Shown here piece by piece: positions 31,329 through 43,599 of a stretch of 64,000 nt of DNA (its first letter is position 1; each line of letters begins with the position of its first letter). The stretch lies in assembly GCA_034509755.1 (NCBI GenBank), contig CM067545.1, positions 42,835,062 through 42,899,061 of the forward strand, written 5' to 3'. Below the pieces are notes generated by a model. It ran no database searches, was not told where the DNA came from, and saw only the letters and a program-made list of their open reading frames with translations. The translations under genes were made by a program, and so were the position numbers. Source of the DNA: Anisodus tanguticus. Its lineage: Eukaryota > Streptophyta > Magnoliopsida > Solanales > Solanaceae.

Positions 31329-34300
31329 TAGGGCTGGACAACGAGGTGGGTTCGGGGGGTGGGGGGGCGGGTTCCGGTAGGATGGGACCCTACGAGACGG
31401 GGGGAGGGCGGGACCGGTCTTCCGGCGGGACTGACGGGCCAGGACTGGCGGGATCTGCCGATGTCCCGTCCCGTTCACGGTTCCATTAGAAAAGGGGACC
31501 AGTCTTATCGGCCGGGGCGGGGCGGTGTCGGGTCGGGATCGGGGTTCCGAATTTTCTTTTTTGCACTTAATTTTAAAAAATAACATATATAAACACCTCA
31601 ATAATTGAACAAGATAGTGTAATAAAAATATCTCAATGCTGTTTTTGTGCCTCTTATATTATTTAATAGAAATATGATTTTTTGTAATTCAATTTCAAAA
31701 TTGCAACTTTGTGGTGTTGAAAGTTGCAAATAACATAGTAAAATTGTAATTAAAAAAATCACATATTTATAAACACCTTTTCTAGTTTCTTCACAATGTC
31801 TTGTGATTCTTCGATTGGAATTGGAATTTGTTGGTCAAATTGCTCGACGTCGCTTCCACCTTCGTCGGATAAGATTTCATTGTAGTTTTCGTCGTCTTCT
31901 TCGTTGTTCTCCAGTTGACCACACCTTCTACACTCCGCCCGTATCCAATCTCTGAATAAAAATGCAATCTCCAAGTTGTCTCCCGCTAATGAGTGTTTGT
32001 GCTCTCCTATTTGAAATCTTCCGACAGAAAAAACGCTTTCAGACGCTGTTGATGACGCTTAAATGTTCAACACATCTTGGGCCATCTTTGATAGTGTCGA
32101 AAATGTCTTCTCATTCTCCCTCCAGTATTTCAGCAAGTCTTCACGTCCTTCTTCATTGAGAACTGCTTGGTACAGTACAACACCCTGCAAAATAAAAACA
32201 TCAAAATCTCTAACTTGATTAGTAGTGGTACCACTAAACATTCTATTTCTAGGGCCTTCAATACTAGCCGCAGAAAAATCATGTATTTTTTGAGGAAGAA
32301 GAAGAAGATGGTATGGAAGTCGGTTGGTTGCTAGCACTTTCTTGTTGGTAATGCGCATATACTTTTTTACATTCATCGTGTATGCTTGACAAAACTTCTT
32401 CTTTAGTTGGTTCCTTAGGTGGTTGGTCATTTAGATTTTTTGGAGTTTGAGGTGGAATTACTGCTATGCAATCTCATAAATAGTTTCAATAAGTGCTTTA
32501 CAACCGTCTATTTTAATATTCGGATTTAATATAACACCAATAATATAAATAGTGGGAATAAGAAAAAAATATTTTTTTAATAGGTCCCTTATAAGATGGT
32601 TTTTTCATATATTCACTAAGTAACAAAAATATTAGAGCTATATAAAATAACATAGTTGAAATAGTAGGATAATAAATACCGGAAAATTCTTTAGTAGCTT
32701 GAAAAAATCTCTAAAAATAGAATATGTTCTGAATTTTTTTTCCAATCGTTATCTACAACCATATCAGTTGTATTTCGATTATGGGCGTTAAAAATAGAGT
32801 TATAGGTCTTCTATAATCATAAGCAACAAGTAGTTATTCATATAAAGAATTCCACATAGTCGCTACTTCTTCGGGAATTTTTCTATAAGGTAGTCCACAA
32901 TCGTGACAAGTTTTTTTATATTCTTTTTTTCTTTGCATTCTATTACTTCTAAAAATAAAGTTTATAGCAAATTGTACTTTATTAAGAATGTCTTCAAAAA
33001 GTGATAGACTATCCTTTACAACTAAGTTATAAATATGGCACGCACATTTTATATGAAAATGATTAGGAAAATATGGAGTTAAGAAATCTTTTAAAAGTCT
33101 AATAAAATAATTATTAGAAGAAGTATTATCTAACGTAACAGTCATTATTTTGTCAGTTATACCATAATGTAATTGCAAATTTGATGAATATTTTCTGCAA
33201 TAAAATTTTCAGTGTGCCTATCATCAATATATCTATATGCTACAATACGTTTTTGCATAAACCATTTATAATCTATCCAATGACATGTTACAGTTAAATA
33301 ATCATGGTTGTTAGTACTACGGCCTATCAGACGTGATAGATACTTTGTCAGAAAAATGATATAACGAATAACGTAAATATTATTGATATTCATGTGCAAA
33401 TTTAAAAACGTCTCTCCTAACAGTTGATCTAAAAAAACCGTCAAAAACAGGATTATACATATCTCTAATGTAATGAATAAAACCAGGAGAGGAAGGAAAT
33501 GAAAAAGGCAAACCCTCCACCGCAATTAATTTTGCTATTATTTCCCTATCTCTATGTTTATCGTATTTAGGGCCTACAATTTCCCCCGTCATCGGGTTAA
33601 TTTGACCCTGTACTTGGTCCGGGACAGTATGTGAACCTTGTCCCGACTGAGAGCGCATTGGCGCACCCGACTTTGTAGCCTCGTATTCATCCCACCTAGA
33701 TTTGTGAAAACTTTGTACATGTCTCAATAAACCTCCCGTCCCACCTTGACCTTTTCCCATTTTTAATTTATAAACATTTTTACAAATTTGGCATCTAACT
33801 ACTTGATTCTCTTGGTCCCTATCAAAAAATATCTCATACATCAGATTTTAATTTTCGTTGTGTGGGGCCTCGTCTGATACTAGGGGGAATATGAGGCGTT
33901 CCTGTTTCAGTTTGAGGTGCACTAGTGGGTGTGTCATCTACTAGATGAAGCACCCTTACCCTTACCCTTACCCTTAAACATACCTGTTAATCCTTCCATT
34001 TTAATTATGCAAATAAATAGTGAAAGATAATGAAATTAAGTGTGATAATGAAGATAAAGTAACAATAATAATTTAAAGAAGGAACGAAGGTACCAAACGT
34101 CGACTTGTAATCGAGGTTGAAAATTGAAACTTTGCTCGATGGATGATCCTCAAGCTAGTTGCCAACTTCACTCTCAATTTTTTAACTTTGATATAAATGA
34201 GAAAAAAAATATATATAACATTTAGTAGGCAATGTAGAATTGTAGAGAGATTAGAGAGATTGTTGGAAGGTTTGTGAGAAAGATGAAGAGAAAATGATGT

Positions 34301-34621
34301 ATTTATAGTTGAAAAATTGGGTCAAAGTGTAAATATATTAACTTAGAGGTTAAAAATAAATATTAAGGGAGTAGGGGGTTGGGGGGAGGCCAAAAATGGT
34401 CGTTGAACAACGGCCAAAATATAAAATGGTTGTTGCGCAACGACCATTTTTTGCAAAGGGGATCGGGGCGGGCGGGATCGGGGCGGGATCGAGGCGGATC
34501 AGGCGGTATCGGGCCCGGGCGGGACGAGCCCAGGTCCCGTCTCGGGTTCGAGTCCTGTTTCAATTTTTTTTTGGCGGGATCGGAGCTGGACCGGGCCGTC
34601 CCGGCCCACTGGCCAGCCATA
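31329..34621 (-). mobile_element. hAT-superfamily transposon, copy 2
   Basis: A perfect 8-bp target duplication GGTTACTC flanks the element (31321-31328 and 34622-34629). The left end reads tagggctggacaacgagg; the right end, reverse-complemented, reads tatggctggccagtgggcc. G-rich tracts on the plus strand lie inside both ends (31345-31550 and 34460-34610). The paired hairpin palindromes are present, slightly decayed, at 34391-34450. It has the same family and orientation as copy 1. Confidence 0.92.
31759..33999 (-). pseudogene. hAT transposase, copy 2, broken
   Basis: From 33999 leftward the fragments parallel copy 1. The BED-finger piece (33841-33380) is the best preserved: FFDRDQENQVVRCQICKNVY, then LLRHVQSFH, supplying the Cys and His ligands. 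The core has YRYIDDRHTENFI, TVTLDNTSSNN and HIKCACHIYNLVVKDS. The C-terminal dimerisation part has FSTLSKMAQDVLNI and DNLEIAFLFRDWIRAECRRC, ending EKVFINM. A stop or frameshift separates every part, and the region around 32460-32830 is the most eroded. Not functional. Confidence 0.87.
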
Positions 34622-34629
34622 GGTTACTC

Positions 34630-35397
34630 CATAAAATATGAGGGTCCTTCTAATTGTATTTATTAAAATTAAAGTGCATCACAGCTAGGTTAAAGCTGTT
34701 TCAAGATTTTGTACAGCGAGCTAAGCTAAAAGTATTTTTTCTCTAACTTGTCGGATTGCTAAGATTTTAGACATCCTAACTAATAAAGTTTGCTTTTACT
34801 ATTTGTTATCGTTGGGGTCCTTTAATCAGCAACCACATGCCATGATCGAGAAGAATAATTATGTAGAAAAGTATGGATATATTCTTTGGCCTCTCCCCCC
34901 TCACTACTAGAAATAAAGTTTTTTTCAACCGATATTTAATGAAAAATTATGCTATAAAATATGATTTTTCTATCTCAATCCCATCGAACCAGCTTATTGA
35001 AAAATCGCATGATGGGAAACAGGTTCTCATTGAAATCTTGGAAAACATGTTCCCATTGAAATCTTGAAAAACTTGGTAATTTTTTAGTGTAAATTTAGTG
35101 AGAAATAACCACTGAATGTTTTTCAGTATAACATTAGTGAAAAAATAGAGATTCTTTAGTATGCCTAATTTTCTTTTTCATCTCTCTCTTTAAAATAATT
35201 ATATTTTTAATCTCTGCATAACAATTTATGCATTATTAATTTTTAAATTATAATTTCTGTATAACTTATTTTCCAATAAATGACCCATAAGATTCTCTAG
35301 TATCCTTTAGTCATGTTATTAATCTTGAAAACAAGAAACATAAACAAAGATAATGACATATATCTTGCTAAGTAAAAATTTACTTCATTTAAATTTG
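34630..35397. other. Intergenic, no gene seen
   Basis: AT-rich DNA. At 34901 the word cactactagaaataaag resembles a CACTA-type terminus, but no matching opposite end was found. Confidence 0.4.
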
Positions 35398-35622
35398 TTA
35401 AGAATCCCACGGATATGAATGGAAACATAAACTCCTTATATGGACTTGGACAATTCTCACCCTACAAACTAGTTTTTGGGGTTGAGTTAGACACAAAATT
35501 TGTAGGGTGAGAATTGTCGCTTTTGGGGTTGAGTTAGACCCAAGATTTGTTGGGTGAGAATTTTCCCCATATAAGGAGTTTATGTTCTCATTTCATATTC
35601 GACGTGAGACTCTTAACAAAAA
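35398..35622. repeat. Foldback repeat with 40-bp inverted arms and internal direct repeats
   Basis: The outer arms pair well: aacataaactccttatatgg (35424-35443) against ccatataaggagtttatgtt (35567-35586). They extend outward to taagaatcccacgg on the left and a diverged partner (gacgtgagactctta) on the right. Between them, gacaattctcaccctacaaa pairs with tttgtagggtgagaattgtc. The word ttttggggttgagttagac occurs twice as a direct repeat (about 35472 and 35521). This may be a foldback MITE or two LTR-like pieces in inverted order. Confidence 0.6.
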
Positions 35623-36572
35623 CTAACTTCTAGATAGCTATAATTCAAAGATCCTTTTGTTAGTCTTGAAGACTATCTGATATTGAACTCAACATAGTTT
35701 GATATGTGTGATTAATGATGGCAATTTCAATCCATATTTAATTTGTTTGATTCATCCAACCCATCCGTACTAAACCCAAATTCAACCCGCCCATATTCAA
35801 CGGTTTGAGAACGGGTCAGAAATGGATTAAGAGACACAAGAGCTGTTATGAGTTGTTCAGTTGAGAACTAAACTGTGAAGTTTTACCGTTATATAGTGGA
35901 GTTGCTTGGTTGGAGTTTGGGAGATGCTTATTTGGTGGGATTAAATTTCTGAAATTGCTAATTTGCAAGTTGCCTTAACCTTCTTTAAATCATTGCTTTT
36001 TCTAATAAAATATCTCCAATTACATATGATATGTTTTTATTTTTCCTTCGGTTCTCAATTACTATTTTATTCTAATCCAGAAAAATTAAAGGCATAGTAC
36101 ATAAACTAACACTCAAATTTGGCATCAACGGATAATTAAACACTCCAACTTTAATAATGCACATCTAGACACCCTAACCCGTCTTCATTGTGTCGATTGA
36201 ACACTACAACTTACAAAATAATTATTTAGACACCTCTAAAATTTACGTGTCATGTCAGCGCCACGTCAGCAATCGGGTGTCTATGAGACACATTTGGGAC
36301 AAGTTGAGATCTTTATAGGTGCACTTTCAAAATTGGAGTGCTTACTTGAAGGTCAAATTTAAATGTCTATATATTATGCCAAAATTAAACTTATCTTATA
36401 CTAACAAAATAAAAACAGCAAATAGTGGGCGTAGCAACCACGATTTCATTTCCCTTCTCGTAGGTGCAATCACTTTATCACTTGTAATACTTTGCTCATA
36501 GGATTTAAAGAATTTTTTTTTTTGCTATTTCCTGGGCTCACGCTACAAGAGCTAGCAGAGTTTGTAGGGTTT
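35623..36572. other. Intergenic, no gene seen
   Basis: No coding sequence is supported. The plus-strand open frame at 36319-36501 has no recognised family. Confidence 0.4.
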
Positions 36573-38140
36573 TGTTGGGTTCAAAACACATAAGTAAGGC
36601 ACAACGGAAGTTTAAAAGTTTTTATTTTTTACTTATTCCAACAATAATTCTGGTATGGCTATACAACAATGGAACTTGTAACATAAAACATTTACTTCCA
36701 AGTTAGTATTATCCGGAATCTTTATCTACTATAAGGTGCATACGCGGTTGCCCTTCCGATTGCAAGCTCCAAGCTTCAATGTACTTCTCTTTCGGAAAGC
36801 TAGGAAATCCGGCAGAGGTTCGAGAGTATTTGATTCTAAGTCTCTAAGGCTTAGAATGTTTTTCTGAATTGGTGTGTTGAATAATGAGGTTAATGCCTCT
36901 ATTTATAGTTAAAAATAGGTCAAACCAGATTAGGGTTTGACCTTGGGCTTGACCCAAAAATTGAGGCAGAGGCACCGCGACCCTAGGGTATGGGCGTCGC
37001 GACGCTCGGCATGCGCCTGCACTGCGCCGCGACCCTAGGGTATAGGCGCCACAGCGCTCGACTTTATTTTTTCATGCATTCTTAATTAAATCCAAAATCC
37101 AATTTTGACTTAATTAAAATAATCATTATTCATTTAAATGTCTCGATTCCAAATCGAACATTTTCATTACTTTCTCAATACATCCTTAGAATAAAACAGA
37201 CAATCGACATAGTGGGACCCTACATGCCTTCTCATATCAACATTAATCAAATTAAGATCTACACGGAACTCCTAGACGGCGCTGGAAGACGAACTCAATA
37301 TGTGAAGTACGTTTACATGAATCCAGTAAACTTAACCTTTATGTGGTAAGATAAAATCCTTTCATTCACGACACACCCGATCAAGCTTAGGATTTGTCAA
37401 GTGTCTATCCAAATGGCTTAATCATTGTATCTCATCTATATTAGTTGACAACTAGACCATATTCTAAATATGTCTATTGCGTTGGCCAACGACTTAGTCA
37501 ACCTAATATCATTGAGAATCCAAGTGTTCTCTCGAATATACATCCGAGGAATGAATCCTAATCTTAGCTCAACTACCACCTTCAATCCATATCGTAATGT
37601 ACCCAATACAAGCCCTATCTCAAGCTATAAGACATTTTAGCTTAGGACGGGATCAAAGTACATTACTTTGTATACAAGCCGCGTATTGACCTCAACTCTA
37701 AGGACTTCTATCTCCCACACGCTGATCATACTTTAGACAAGTATAACAAACAATATATCAGTAGGGTATACCAATACTTCCAAAGTATCCATGTGTCCAT
37801 CATGAGTAACCATTACTCGTAGCAGGTGAGACATACTAATCCTCTAAGGATGTGATGTAGACCACATGTCGACTTATCACATATCATCGATATCCCATTC
37901 TCGATGATCATTAGTCGAGGCTTATTTTAAGAGTTACTCTTTATCATTAATTAATATCTCACTCTATTAATGACAACGTAATCTCAAGGGGTGCACAATA
38001 ATGAATAATTACAAACAATCAAATAATTATTCAATAATTACAAATGCCAAAATATTAATCTCCATTAATAATAATATGAATGTATATAAAGTACATTTGT
38101 CCTAATACAGATTGTCTCTAGGACATAAATATACTTTCAA
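36573..38140 (-). repeat. 3' LTR of copia C
   Basis: On the plus strand it begins tgttgggttcaaaacacata and ends atatactttca. About 1.57 kb, an LTR by position after the polypurine tract and by the TG...CA ends; no second copy is available to confirm it. It contains a GC-rich direct repeat: ccgcgaccctagggta at 36975-36990 and again at 37027-37042. Confidence 0.62.
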
Positions 38141-38560
38141 TCTCCCACTTGGCCTAGAGCCAATCTCCAACATATCTAATGCCCATATTCTCAAATGACC
38201 ATTATGCTTGACTAAGCTTAATGGTTTAGTGAATGGGTCAACTAGATTATCGTCTGTGGGAACATAGTCTAATATAATATATTCAATCTCCACCATCTCC
38301 ATGAGTATGTGGTACTTCCTTGGTACATGCTTGTTTCTGTTGGTTGATCTTGGTTCCTTAGCTTGCGCAATCGCACCAGTGTTGTCACAATAAACCGTTA
38401 TTGGACAAGTGGCACTTGGAACAACCCCTAGTTCCTTCAGGAACTCAGATATCACGACAGCTTCTTTACCAGCTTCCAATCCAGCAATGTACTCAGCCTC
38501 TGTTGTCGAATCAGCAGTTGTAGCTTGTTTGGAACTTTTCTAGCTTACTGCTCCACCATT
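38102..38560 (-). pseudogene. RNase H of copia C, partial
   Basis: The 125-codon frame (38479-38102) includes KEAVVISEFLKELGVVP, ITVYCDNTGAIAQAKEP and NKHVPRKYHILMEMVE, the end of a copia RNase H domain. Upstream, around 38480-38560, the plus-strand complement still encodes the A-E-Y region but in a broken frame. The last codons run into the LTR. Confidence 0.75.
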
Positions 38561-38743
38561 GAAAATGAATGTGTAACCTGATTGAGATTTATAGTCATCA
38601 ACATCTGTTTGGAAGCTAGCATCAGTGTACCCAGTACATATTATCTTCTCTTCCCCACCATAGACTAAGAAGTAATCTTTAGTTCGTCTAAGATACTTAA
38701 GAATACTCTTGACTGCCTTTCAGTGTTCTTCCCCAGGATTCTG

Positions 38744-39128
38744 CTAGAACTTGCAAGTCATACTAAGTGCAAAGGCCACATCTGGCCTAGTACAGGTCAT
38801 GGCATACATGATCGATCCTATAGCCGAAGCATATGGGATCCTTTTCATGCGTTCAAGTTCTATAGAATTAGAAGGACTATCCTTCTTAGATAACTTCATG
38901 CCTTGTCCCATAGGTAGACCGTCTTTCTTGGAATTTTCCATAGAAAAATGTCTAAGCACTTTGTCTATGTAGACTGACTGTGATAGCCCCAACAATCTGT
39001 TAGGTCTATCTCTATAGATCCTAATCCCGAATGTAGCAGGCTTCACCTAAATTCCTTCTTCATGAAGGTACTGGACAACCACTCTTTGATCGATCGGGAG
39101 AGTCTTATTGTCTCCCATTATTAATATG

Positions 39129-39180
<52 letters not shown>

Positions 39181-40353
39181 GAAGGCAATACTCCCATCCT
39201 TGTGTTTACTATAAACACATGGATCCTCTTTTCTTCTAACGGAATCAAATGACTTGATAGCCTTGTCAAAGCAAATGTTCCAACTCCTCGAGGCTTGCTT
39301 AAGCCCATAAATGGACTTTTGTAGCTTGCATACAATATTTGGTTTGGACTCGATTGAAAAACCCTCAGGTTGTTTCATATACACTTCCTCAACTAGATTA
39401 CCATTGAGGAAAGCAGTCTTGACGCCCATCTGCCAAATGTCATAGTCATAATATACAACTACTGCAAGCAAAATCCGAATGGACTTGATCTTAGCAACAT
39501 GTGAAAAGGTTTCATCATAATTGACCCCAGGCCGTTGATTATAACCTTTTGCCACCAGTCTTTCTTTATAAGTTTGTACATTGCCATATGCATCAATCTT
39601 CTTCTTGAAGATACATTTGCATCCTATGGGTCTAACCGCTGTTGGCAAATCAACCAAGTTCCAAACTTGATTTACGTACATCGAGTCCATCTCAGATTTC
39701 ATGACTTCTTGCCATCTCTGCGAATCAATGTCTAACATAGCTTCAATGCAGGTTGTAGGTTTATCATCATCAGGAATATCTATCTCATTGTGTGTTTCAA
39801 CAAGGAGATTAAGTCTTTCAGGTGGACGATGAGTCCGAGTGGTCCTACGGAGTTGAGTACTCTGCGTTTCGGTATTTGTTGCATTCTGATTGTGATAAGG
39901 TCTTTGTGTGTTGGACAATCCATCACCTTGAGAGCTTTCAGGAATGTCATTTTCATGTATTTCCTGAATGAAATGAGGTACAACCATTGTATCATCTTCC
40001 ATTGGTTGTGTATGAGAGCCTTGCATTTCCGCACTATCTCTCACAACACTCCCACTGGCTGAAGGGCGTACTCTAAGTATCCAATCTTCACCGGATACTC
40101 CCACTGAATCCTTGTTTAGGTCATTCGACAAGGGTTCATTTTTTGTGTTATCTTGTGGTTCTTGAATTTCTTCAAGTTCTATCTCTGTGCAACTATGTTC
40201 CTTGTAGACATATTTTTCTTCAAGAAAAGTTGCGTTCTTGGAAACAATGACCTTATATTCTCCAGAAAGATAGAAGTAGTATCCCTTAGTTTTCTTTTGA
40301 TACCTCACGAAGTAACATTTCTCACTTTTAGATTCCAACTTGTCAGTAAGCAT
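38744..40353 (-). pseudogene. Reverse transcriptase region of copia C, disrupted by a microsatellite
   Basis: A 410-codon frame (40353-39121) begins in the integrase-RT linker (LESKSEKCYFVRYQKKTKGY), which is acidic and low in complexity. It then enters RT with WNLVDLPTAVRPIGCKCIFK, YKERLVAKGYNQRPGVNYDE, GVKTAFLNGNLVEEVYMKQP and KLQKSIYGLKQASRSWN. At the place where the YVDD active site should be, the frame runs into an (AT)22 repeat translating as alternating Ile-Tyr. RT resumes beyond it in another frame (39046-38744: LLGLSQSVYIDKVLRHF, YASAIGSIMYAMTCTRPDVA). Enzyme activity is therefore lost. Confidence 0.85.
39131..39174. repeat. (AT)22 microsatellite
   Basis: A perfect dinucleotide run of 44 bp, lying at the RT active-site codons of copia C. 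Confidence 0.97.
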
Positions 40354-40611
40354 CTTCTTAACATATGCAGGGCACCCTAGGGTGTCATATGTTTAAGAGC
40401 TGGCTTCTTGCCACACCATATCTAATAGAGTGTCTTTTCTACTGACTTGGAAGGAACCCTGTTCAAAATATATATAGAGGTTTGTATTGCATGTCCCCAA
40501 AGGTATGTTAGTAGAGCTGAGGAGCTCATCATGGATCGAACCATATCCAATAAGGTTCAGTTTCTCCTATCGGCAACACCGTTCATCTGTGGCGTTCCTG
40601 GAGGTGTCCAT

Positions 40612-41010
40612 TCAGATTGAACTCCATGTAGCTTTAAGTAATCTAGAAAAATCCTTGCTTAAGTATTCACCTCCTCGATCCGATTGAAGGGTTTTGATAC
40701 TTGTTGCAAGTTGCTTTTCTACTTCCAACTTGTACTCCTTGAACTTCTCAAAAGCCTCGGATTTGTGTCTCATAAGATACACATACCCATACCTTGTGAA
40801 GTCATCAGTAAAAGTGATAAAGTATGGAAAGCCTCCTTTAGCTTGAGTCGAGAACGGCCCACATACATCAGTATGGACCAACACAAGCACCTCATTGGCT
40901 CGCACACCTTTCACAGAAAGTGGTTTATTGGTCATTTTTTCTCTCAAGCAAGATTCGCAGTAACCATAAGACTCCAAGTCAAATGGTTCGAGGTAGTCTA
41001 ACCTCCTCAA
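40612..41010 (-). pseudogene. Integrase of copia C, partial
   Basis: The 132-codon frame includes the zinc-binding end (CESCLREKMTNKPL) and the catalytic core with VLVHTDVCGPF and LQSDRGGEYLSKDF, supplying the first two acidic residues. A stop follows (WSSI). The region 40380-40610 continues the integrase in other frames and joins the linker at 40353. Confidence 0.8.
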
Positions 41011-41088
41011 TCTTGCTATCCTTGATTCGTTGATATGATCAAGTCTGCAATGTCATAGATAGGTTGAGTTTCTATTACTTGTCTTGGC

Positions 41089-42345
41089 TCATTTATTTTG
41101 TATATTGAAAATCTCTCGACTACAGTTCAGTGTATATAATCCATCCACAGGAGGAGCAGTTCCATATAAAACATTATTAAAAGATAGTACGTGACTGCCA
41201 TTATAAATATATGAGAAAAAACCCTCCATGTCCAACACTGGGATAGAAATAATATTCTTCGTTAATGAGGGAACATAAAAACAATAATTCAACACTAAAT
41301 AATAGCCGGAAAGTAAATTTAAACTATAAGTCCCTACGCGCTCAACATCGACTCGTGCTCCATTTCCAACGCGTAGGTCTACCTCTCTCGGTCCAACCTT
41401 CCTGCTATCAGTTAGCCCCTGTACATTTGTACAAATGTGTGAGCCACAAGCGGTATCCAATACCCAAGAATGAGAGTTATTTATAGACATATTTATTTTA
41501 ATGACGTACATACCTTGTCTACCAAAGGCAGGAGCACCTGGTGCTTTCCCTCCTCCTGGTGCCGCGCAGTCCTTTTTCCAATGCCCCTTCCTATGGCAGT
41601 TAAGGCATTCATCCTTAGCCGCACTTACCTTCTTCCTCACACCTCCTTTGGGCTTCATAGCTGAGGGCGCAACGATTGCCTTGCCCTTCTTCTTCTGCCA
41701 TTCCTTGCCTTTCGGCTTGGGTCGGCTAGAAGAGCTCACCATGAACACAAATTTGCCTTTAGAAGTGGAGGACTCAAAGGTCTTGAGCATGTTGTGCAGC
41801 TCTGGAAAAGTCGCCTTCATTCCATTCATATTGAAATTTACTCTAAAGTTCTCAAATGAACGAGGGAGAGAGTTCAGGATGAGGGTGGTAGCGACATTCT
41901 TTTCAAGTTTCATTCCAATCGAAGCAAGCCTCTCTATCAGCCCTATCATCTTCAGCACATGCTGCGAGACCGGGCCCCCTTCATTGAGCTTACACTTGAA
42001 AAGTTCTATTAGCAACTCATATTCCATTGTCTGGGATTGAGAGTCATAGAGACTCTTCAGGTGTTCGAGCATCTCATTGGGCCCCATGTTCTCATGCTAT
42101 CTCTGAAGTTCCATCGACATGGAAGACAACATTACTCATTGCACCGAAGTGGCATCATATAGATGTTTCTGGTAAGCATCTTTATCAAAGAAGGCATATT
42201 CTTCAGAATCTGTCGCAGGGACTGTTGGGAACACCGTGTCCAATACGTATTCTATTTTCTCTTGTCTGAGTACTATTCACAAATTCCTTAGCTAGTCAAG
42301 GTAGTTTGGTCCAATAAGTTTATTCATCTCAATCAACATTTTCAA
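41089..42345 (-). pseudogene. gag and protease of copia C
   Basis: A 332-codon open frame (42087-41089) has the gag region (MLEHLKSLYDSQSQTMEYEL, LIERLASIGMKLEKNVATTL), a Lys-rich segment (KGKEWQKKKGKAIV), a CCHC zinc knuckle CLNCHRKGHWKKDC, and the protease motif WVLDTACGSHI. The last is the copia form in which the active Asp is followed by Thr-Ala instead of Ser-Gly. Upstream, 42345-42088 encodes the gag N-terminus (MNKLIGPNYLD, EYAFFDKDAYQKHLYDATS) with several stops. The gag N-terminus is therefore dead, although the rest is open. Confidence 0.85.
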
Positions 42346-43110
42346 CGATAAACTCGACATCTTTAATAATCTGAAGAATTAGATAGACCGGAAATCAAAT
42401 TAAAATCTATTTCCTACTATACACATTCATTTAGGCTAATAAACAAGGCCTTTTGTTTAATTAGCTCCCACTATTTTAACATACTTCTACGACCCTATGG
42501 TAGAATACAGACCTATATTAATTGAGGTCATAATGGGCCAAGATCCAAGCCTATGCTATCTCCGTGTTTGCTTTGGCTGATAACTTCAATAACATATCTT
42601 GGTAGGTTCTAAACCAATTGCAAAACTTCTTCGCATCTCTTGGTTGATCAAACTATTACATTTAATCTTGCGTCCTTAGATTAGTCTGACACTTTGACGC
42701 CAAGATTTGTATAAGCAAGCCAACCCCATTATACAACTGTGTTTATGTATCTACGCAAATTTGGCCTTTGTGAGCAAACACTTTGGTGTAAATACCCACA
42801 AAAGTTTATTATTTTACATTAAAACACGTCTATAAAAGAGTCTGGGTCCTCGTAGACTTAGAGCAAATGCTTTGGCATAAATACTCATATCGCCGAAAAG
42901 GATTTTGCACTCTAACAATTATAATGGACGACACGTTTTAATTTAGACTTGTATTTAAAGTTTTGGGGAACATTTTAATTCGGGGTTTGGGAACCGTCAA
43001 CCCAATATGCATGATATAAGATGGTTTAATCAAACACTGGGCGCCGTCTTCCCAGACAGTTATAGCGGACACTATTCTAGAAATGTAAATGACAAACAAT
43101 TTGACATTTA
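42346..43110. other. Non-coding leader-like DNA between copia C and copia D
   Basis: This lies on the 5' side of copia C gag and could hold its untranslated leader, but no primer-binding site (gctctgatacca on this strand) or second LTR was seen. No gene is supported. Confidence 0.4.
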
Positions 43111-43132
43111 GCACATAAACAATATACTTTTT

Positions 43133-43560
43133 GTGATGATTGAAGAAACTAAAGACTTGGAAGAAATGACGATCGAGCAACTCCAAGGATCATTGCAAGC
43201 ATACGAAGAGAAGCATAAGAAGAAGCAAGAGTTTACTGAGCAACTCCTCAAGCTGCAACTCAAGGATATGCATGAAACCCAAGGCAATGATAGAAATCAA
43301 CGTGGTCGAGGCCGAGGCAGAAGTAGAGACCATGGACGAGGTGGAAGTCGCGGTAGTGGACGAGGTTGGAATTAAAACAACAATTCCAACAACAACTATG
43401 AGAAAGGAGAAAGCTCAACACGAGGCCGTGGAAGAATCAATCCGAACTCAAGGTATGACAAATCTCAAGTTCGATGCTATAATTGTCAGAAGTTTAAGCA
43501 TTATTCTTCAGAATGTAGAGCTCCCAACAACAAAATTGAAGAGAAGGCCAACTACATAGA
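43133..43560 (+). pseudogene. gag C-terminal part of copia D, broken
   Basis: The frame MIEETKDLEEMTIEQLQGSL, then QAYEEKHKKK, is the usual end of the UBN2 gag region. An Arg/Gly-rich stretch (RGRGRGRSRDHGRGGSRGSG) comes next and a stop at about 43373. Beyond it, in another frame, comes CYNCQKFKHYSSEC, a zinc knuckle in which the central Gly is replaced by Lys. Confidence 0.78.
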
Positions 43561-43599
43561 GGAGAAGACATATAACAAATAAACTCTTCTTCTAGCACG

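Larger units (their letters stand above)
36573..42345 (-). mobile_element. Ty1/copia retrotransposon C (minus strand)
   Basis: Reading leftward from 42345: gag, protease, integrase, RT and RNase H, followed by a polypurine tract (minus strand ggccaagtgggagat, near 38141-38155) and a 3' LTR (36573-38140, TG...CA ends). The expected 5' LTR and primer site to the right of gag were not found. The 42346-43110 region is AT-rich leader or unrelated DNA. This is a different lineage from copia A, B and E, as its gag has a CCHC zinc knuckle. The element is incomplete and its RT is disrupted. Confidence 0.82.

Noticed and set aside
34901..35092. CACTA-like MITE starting cactactagaaa
   Set aside because: No convincing opposite terminus or 3-bp duplication could be found.
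39535..40062. Plus-strand open frames within copia C
   Set aside because: Antisense to the RT/linker frame, which carries clear copia motifs.
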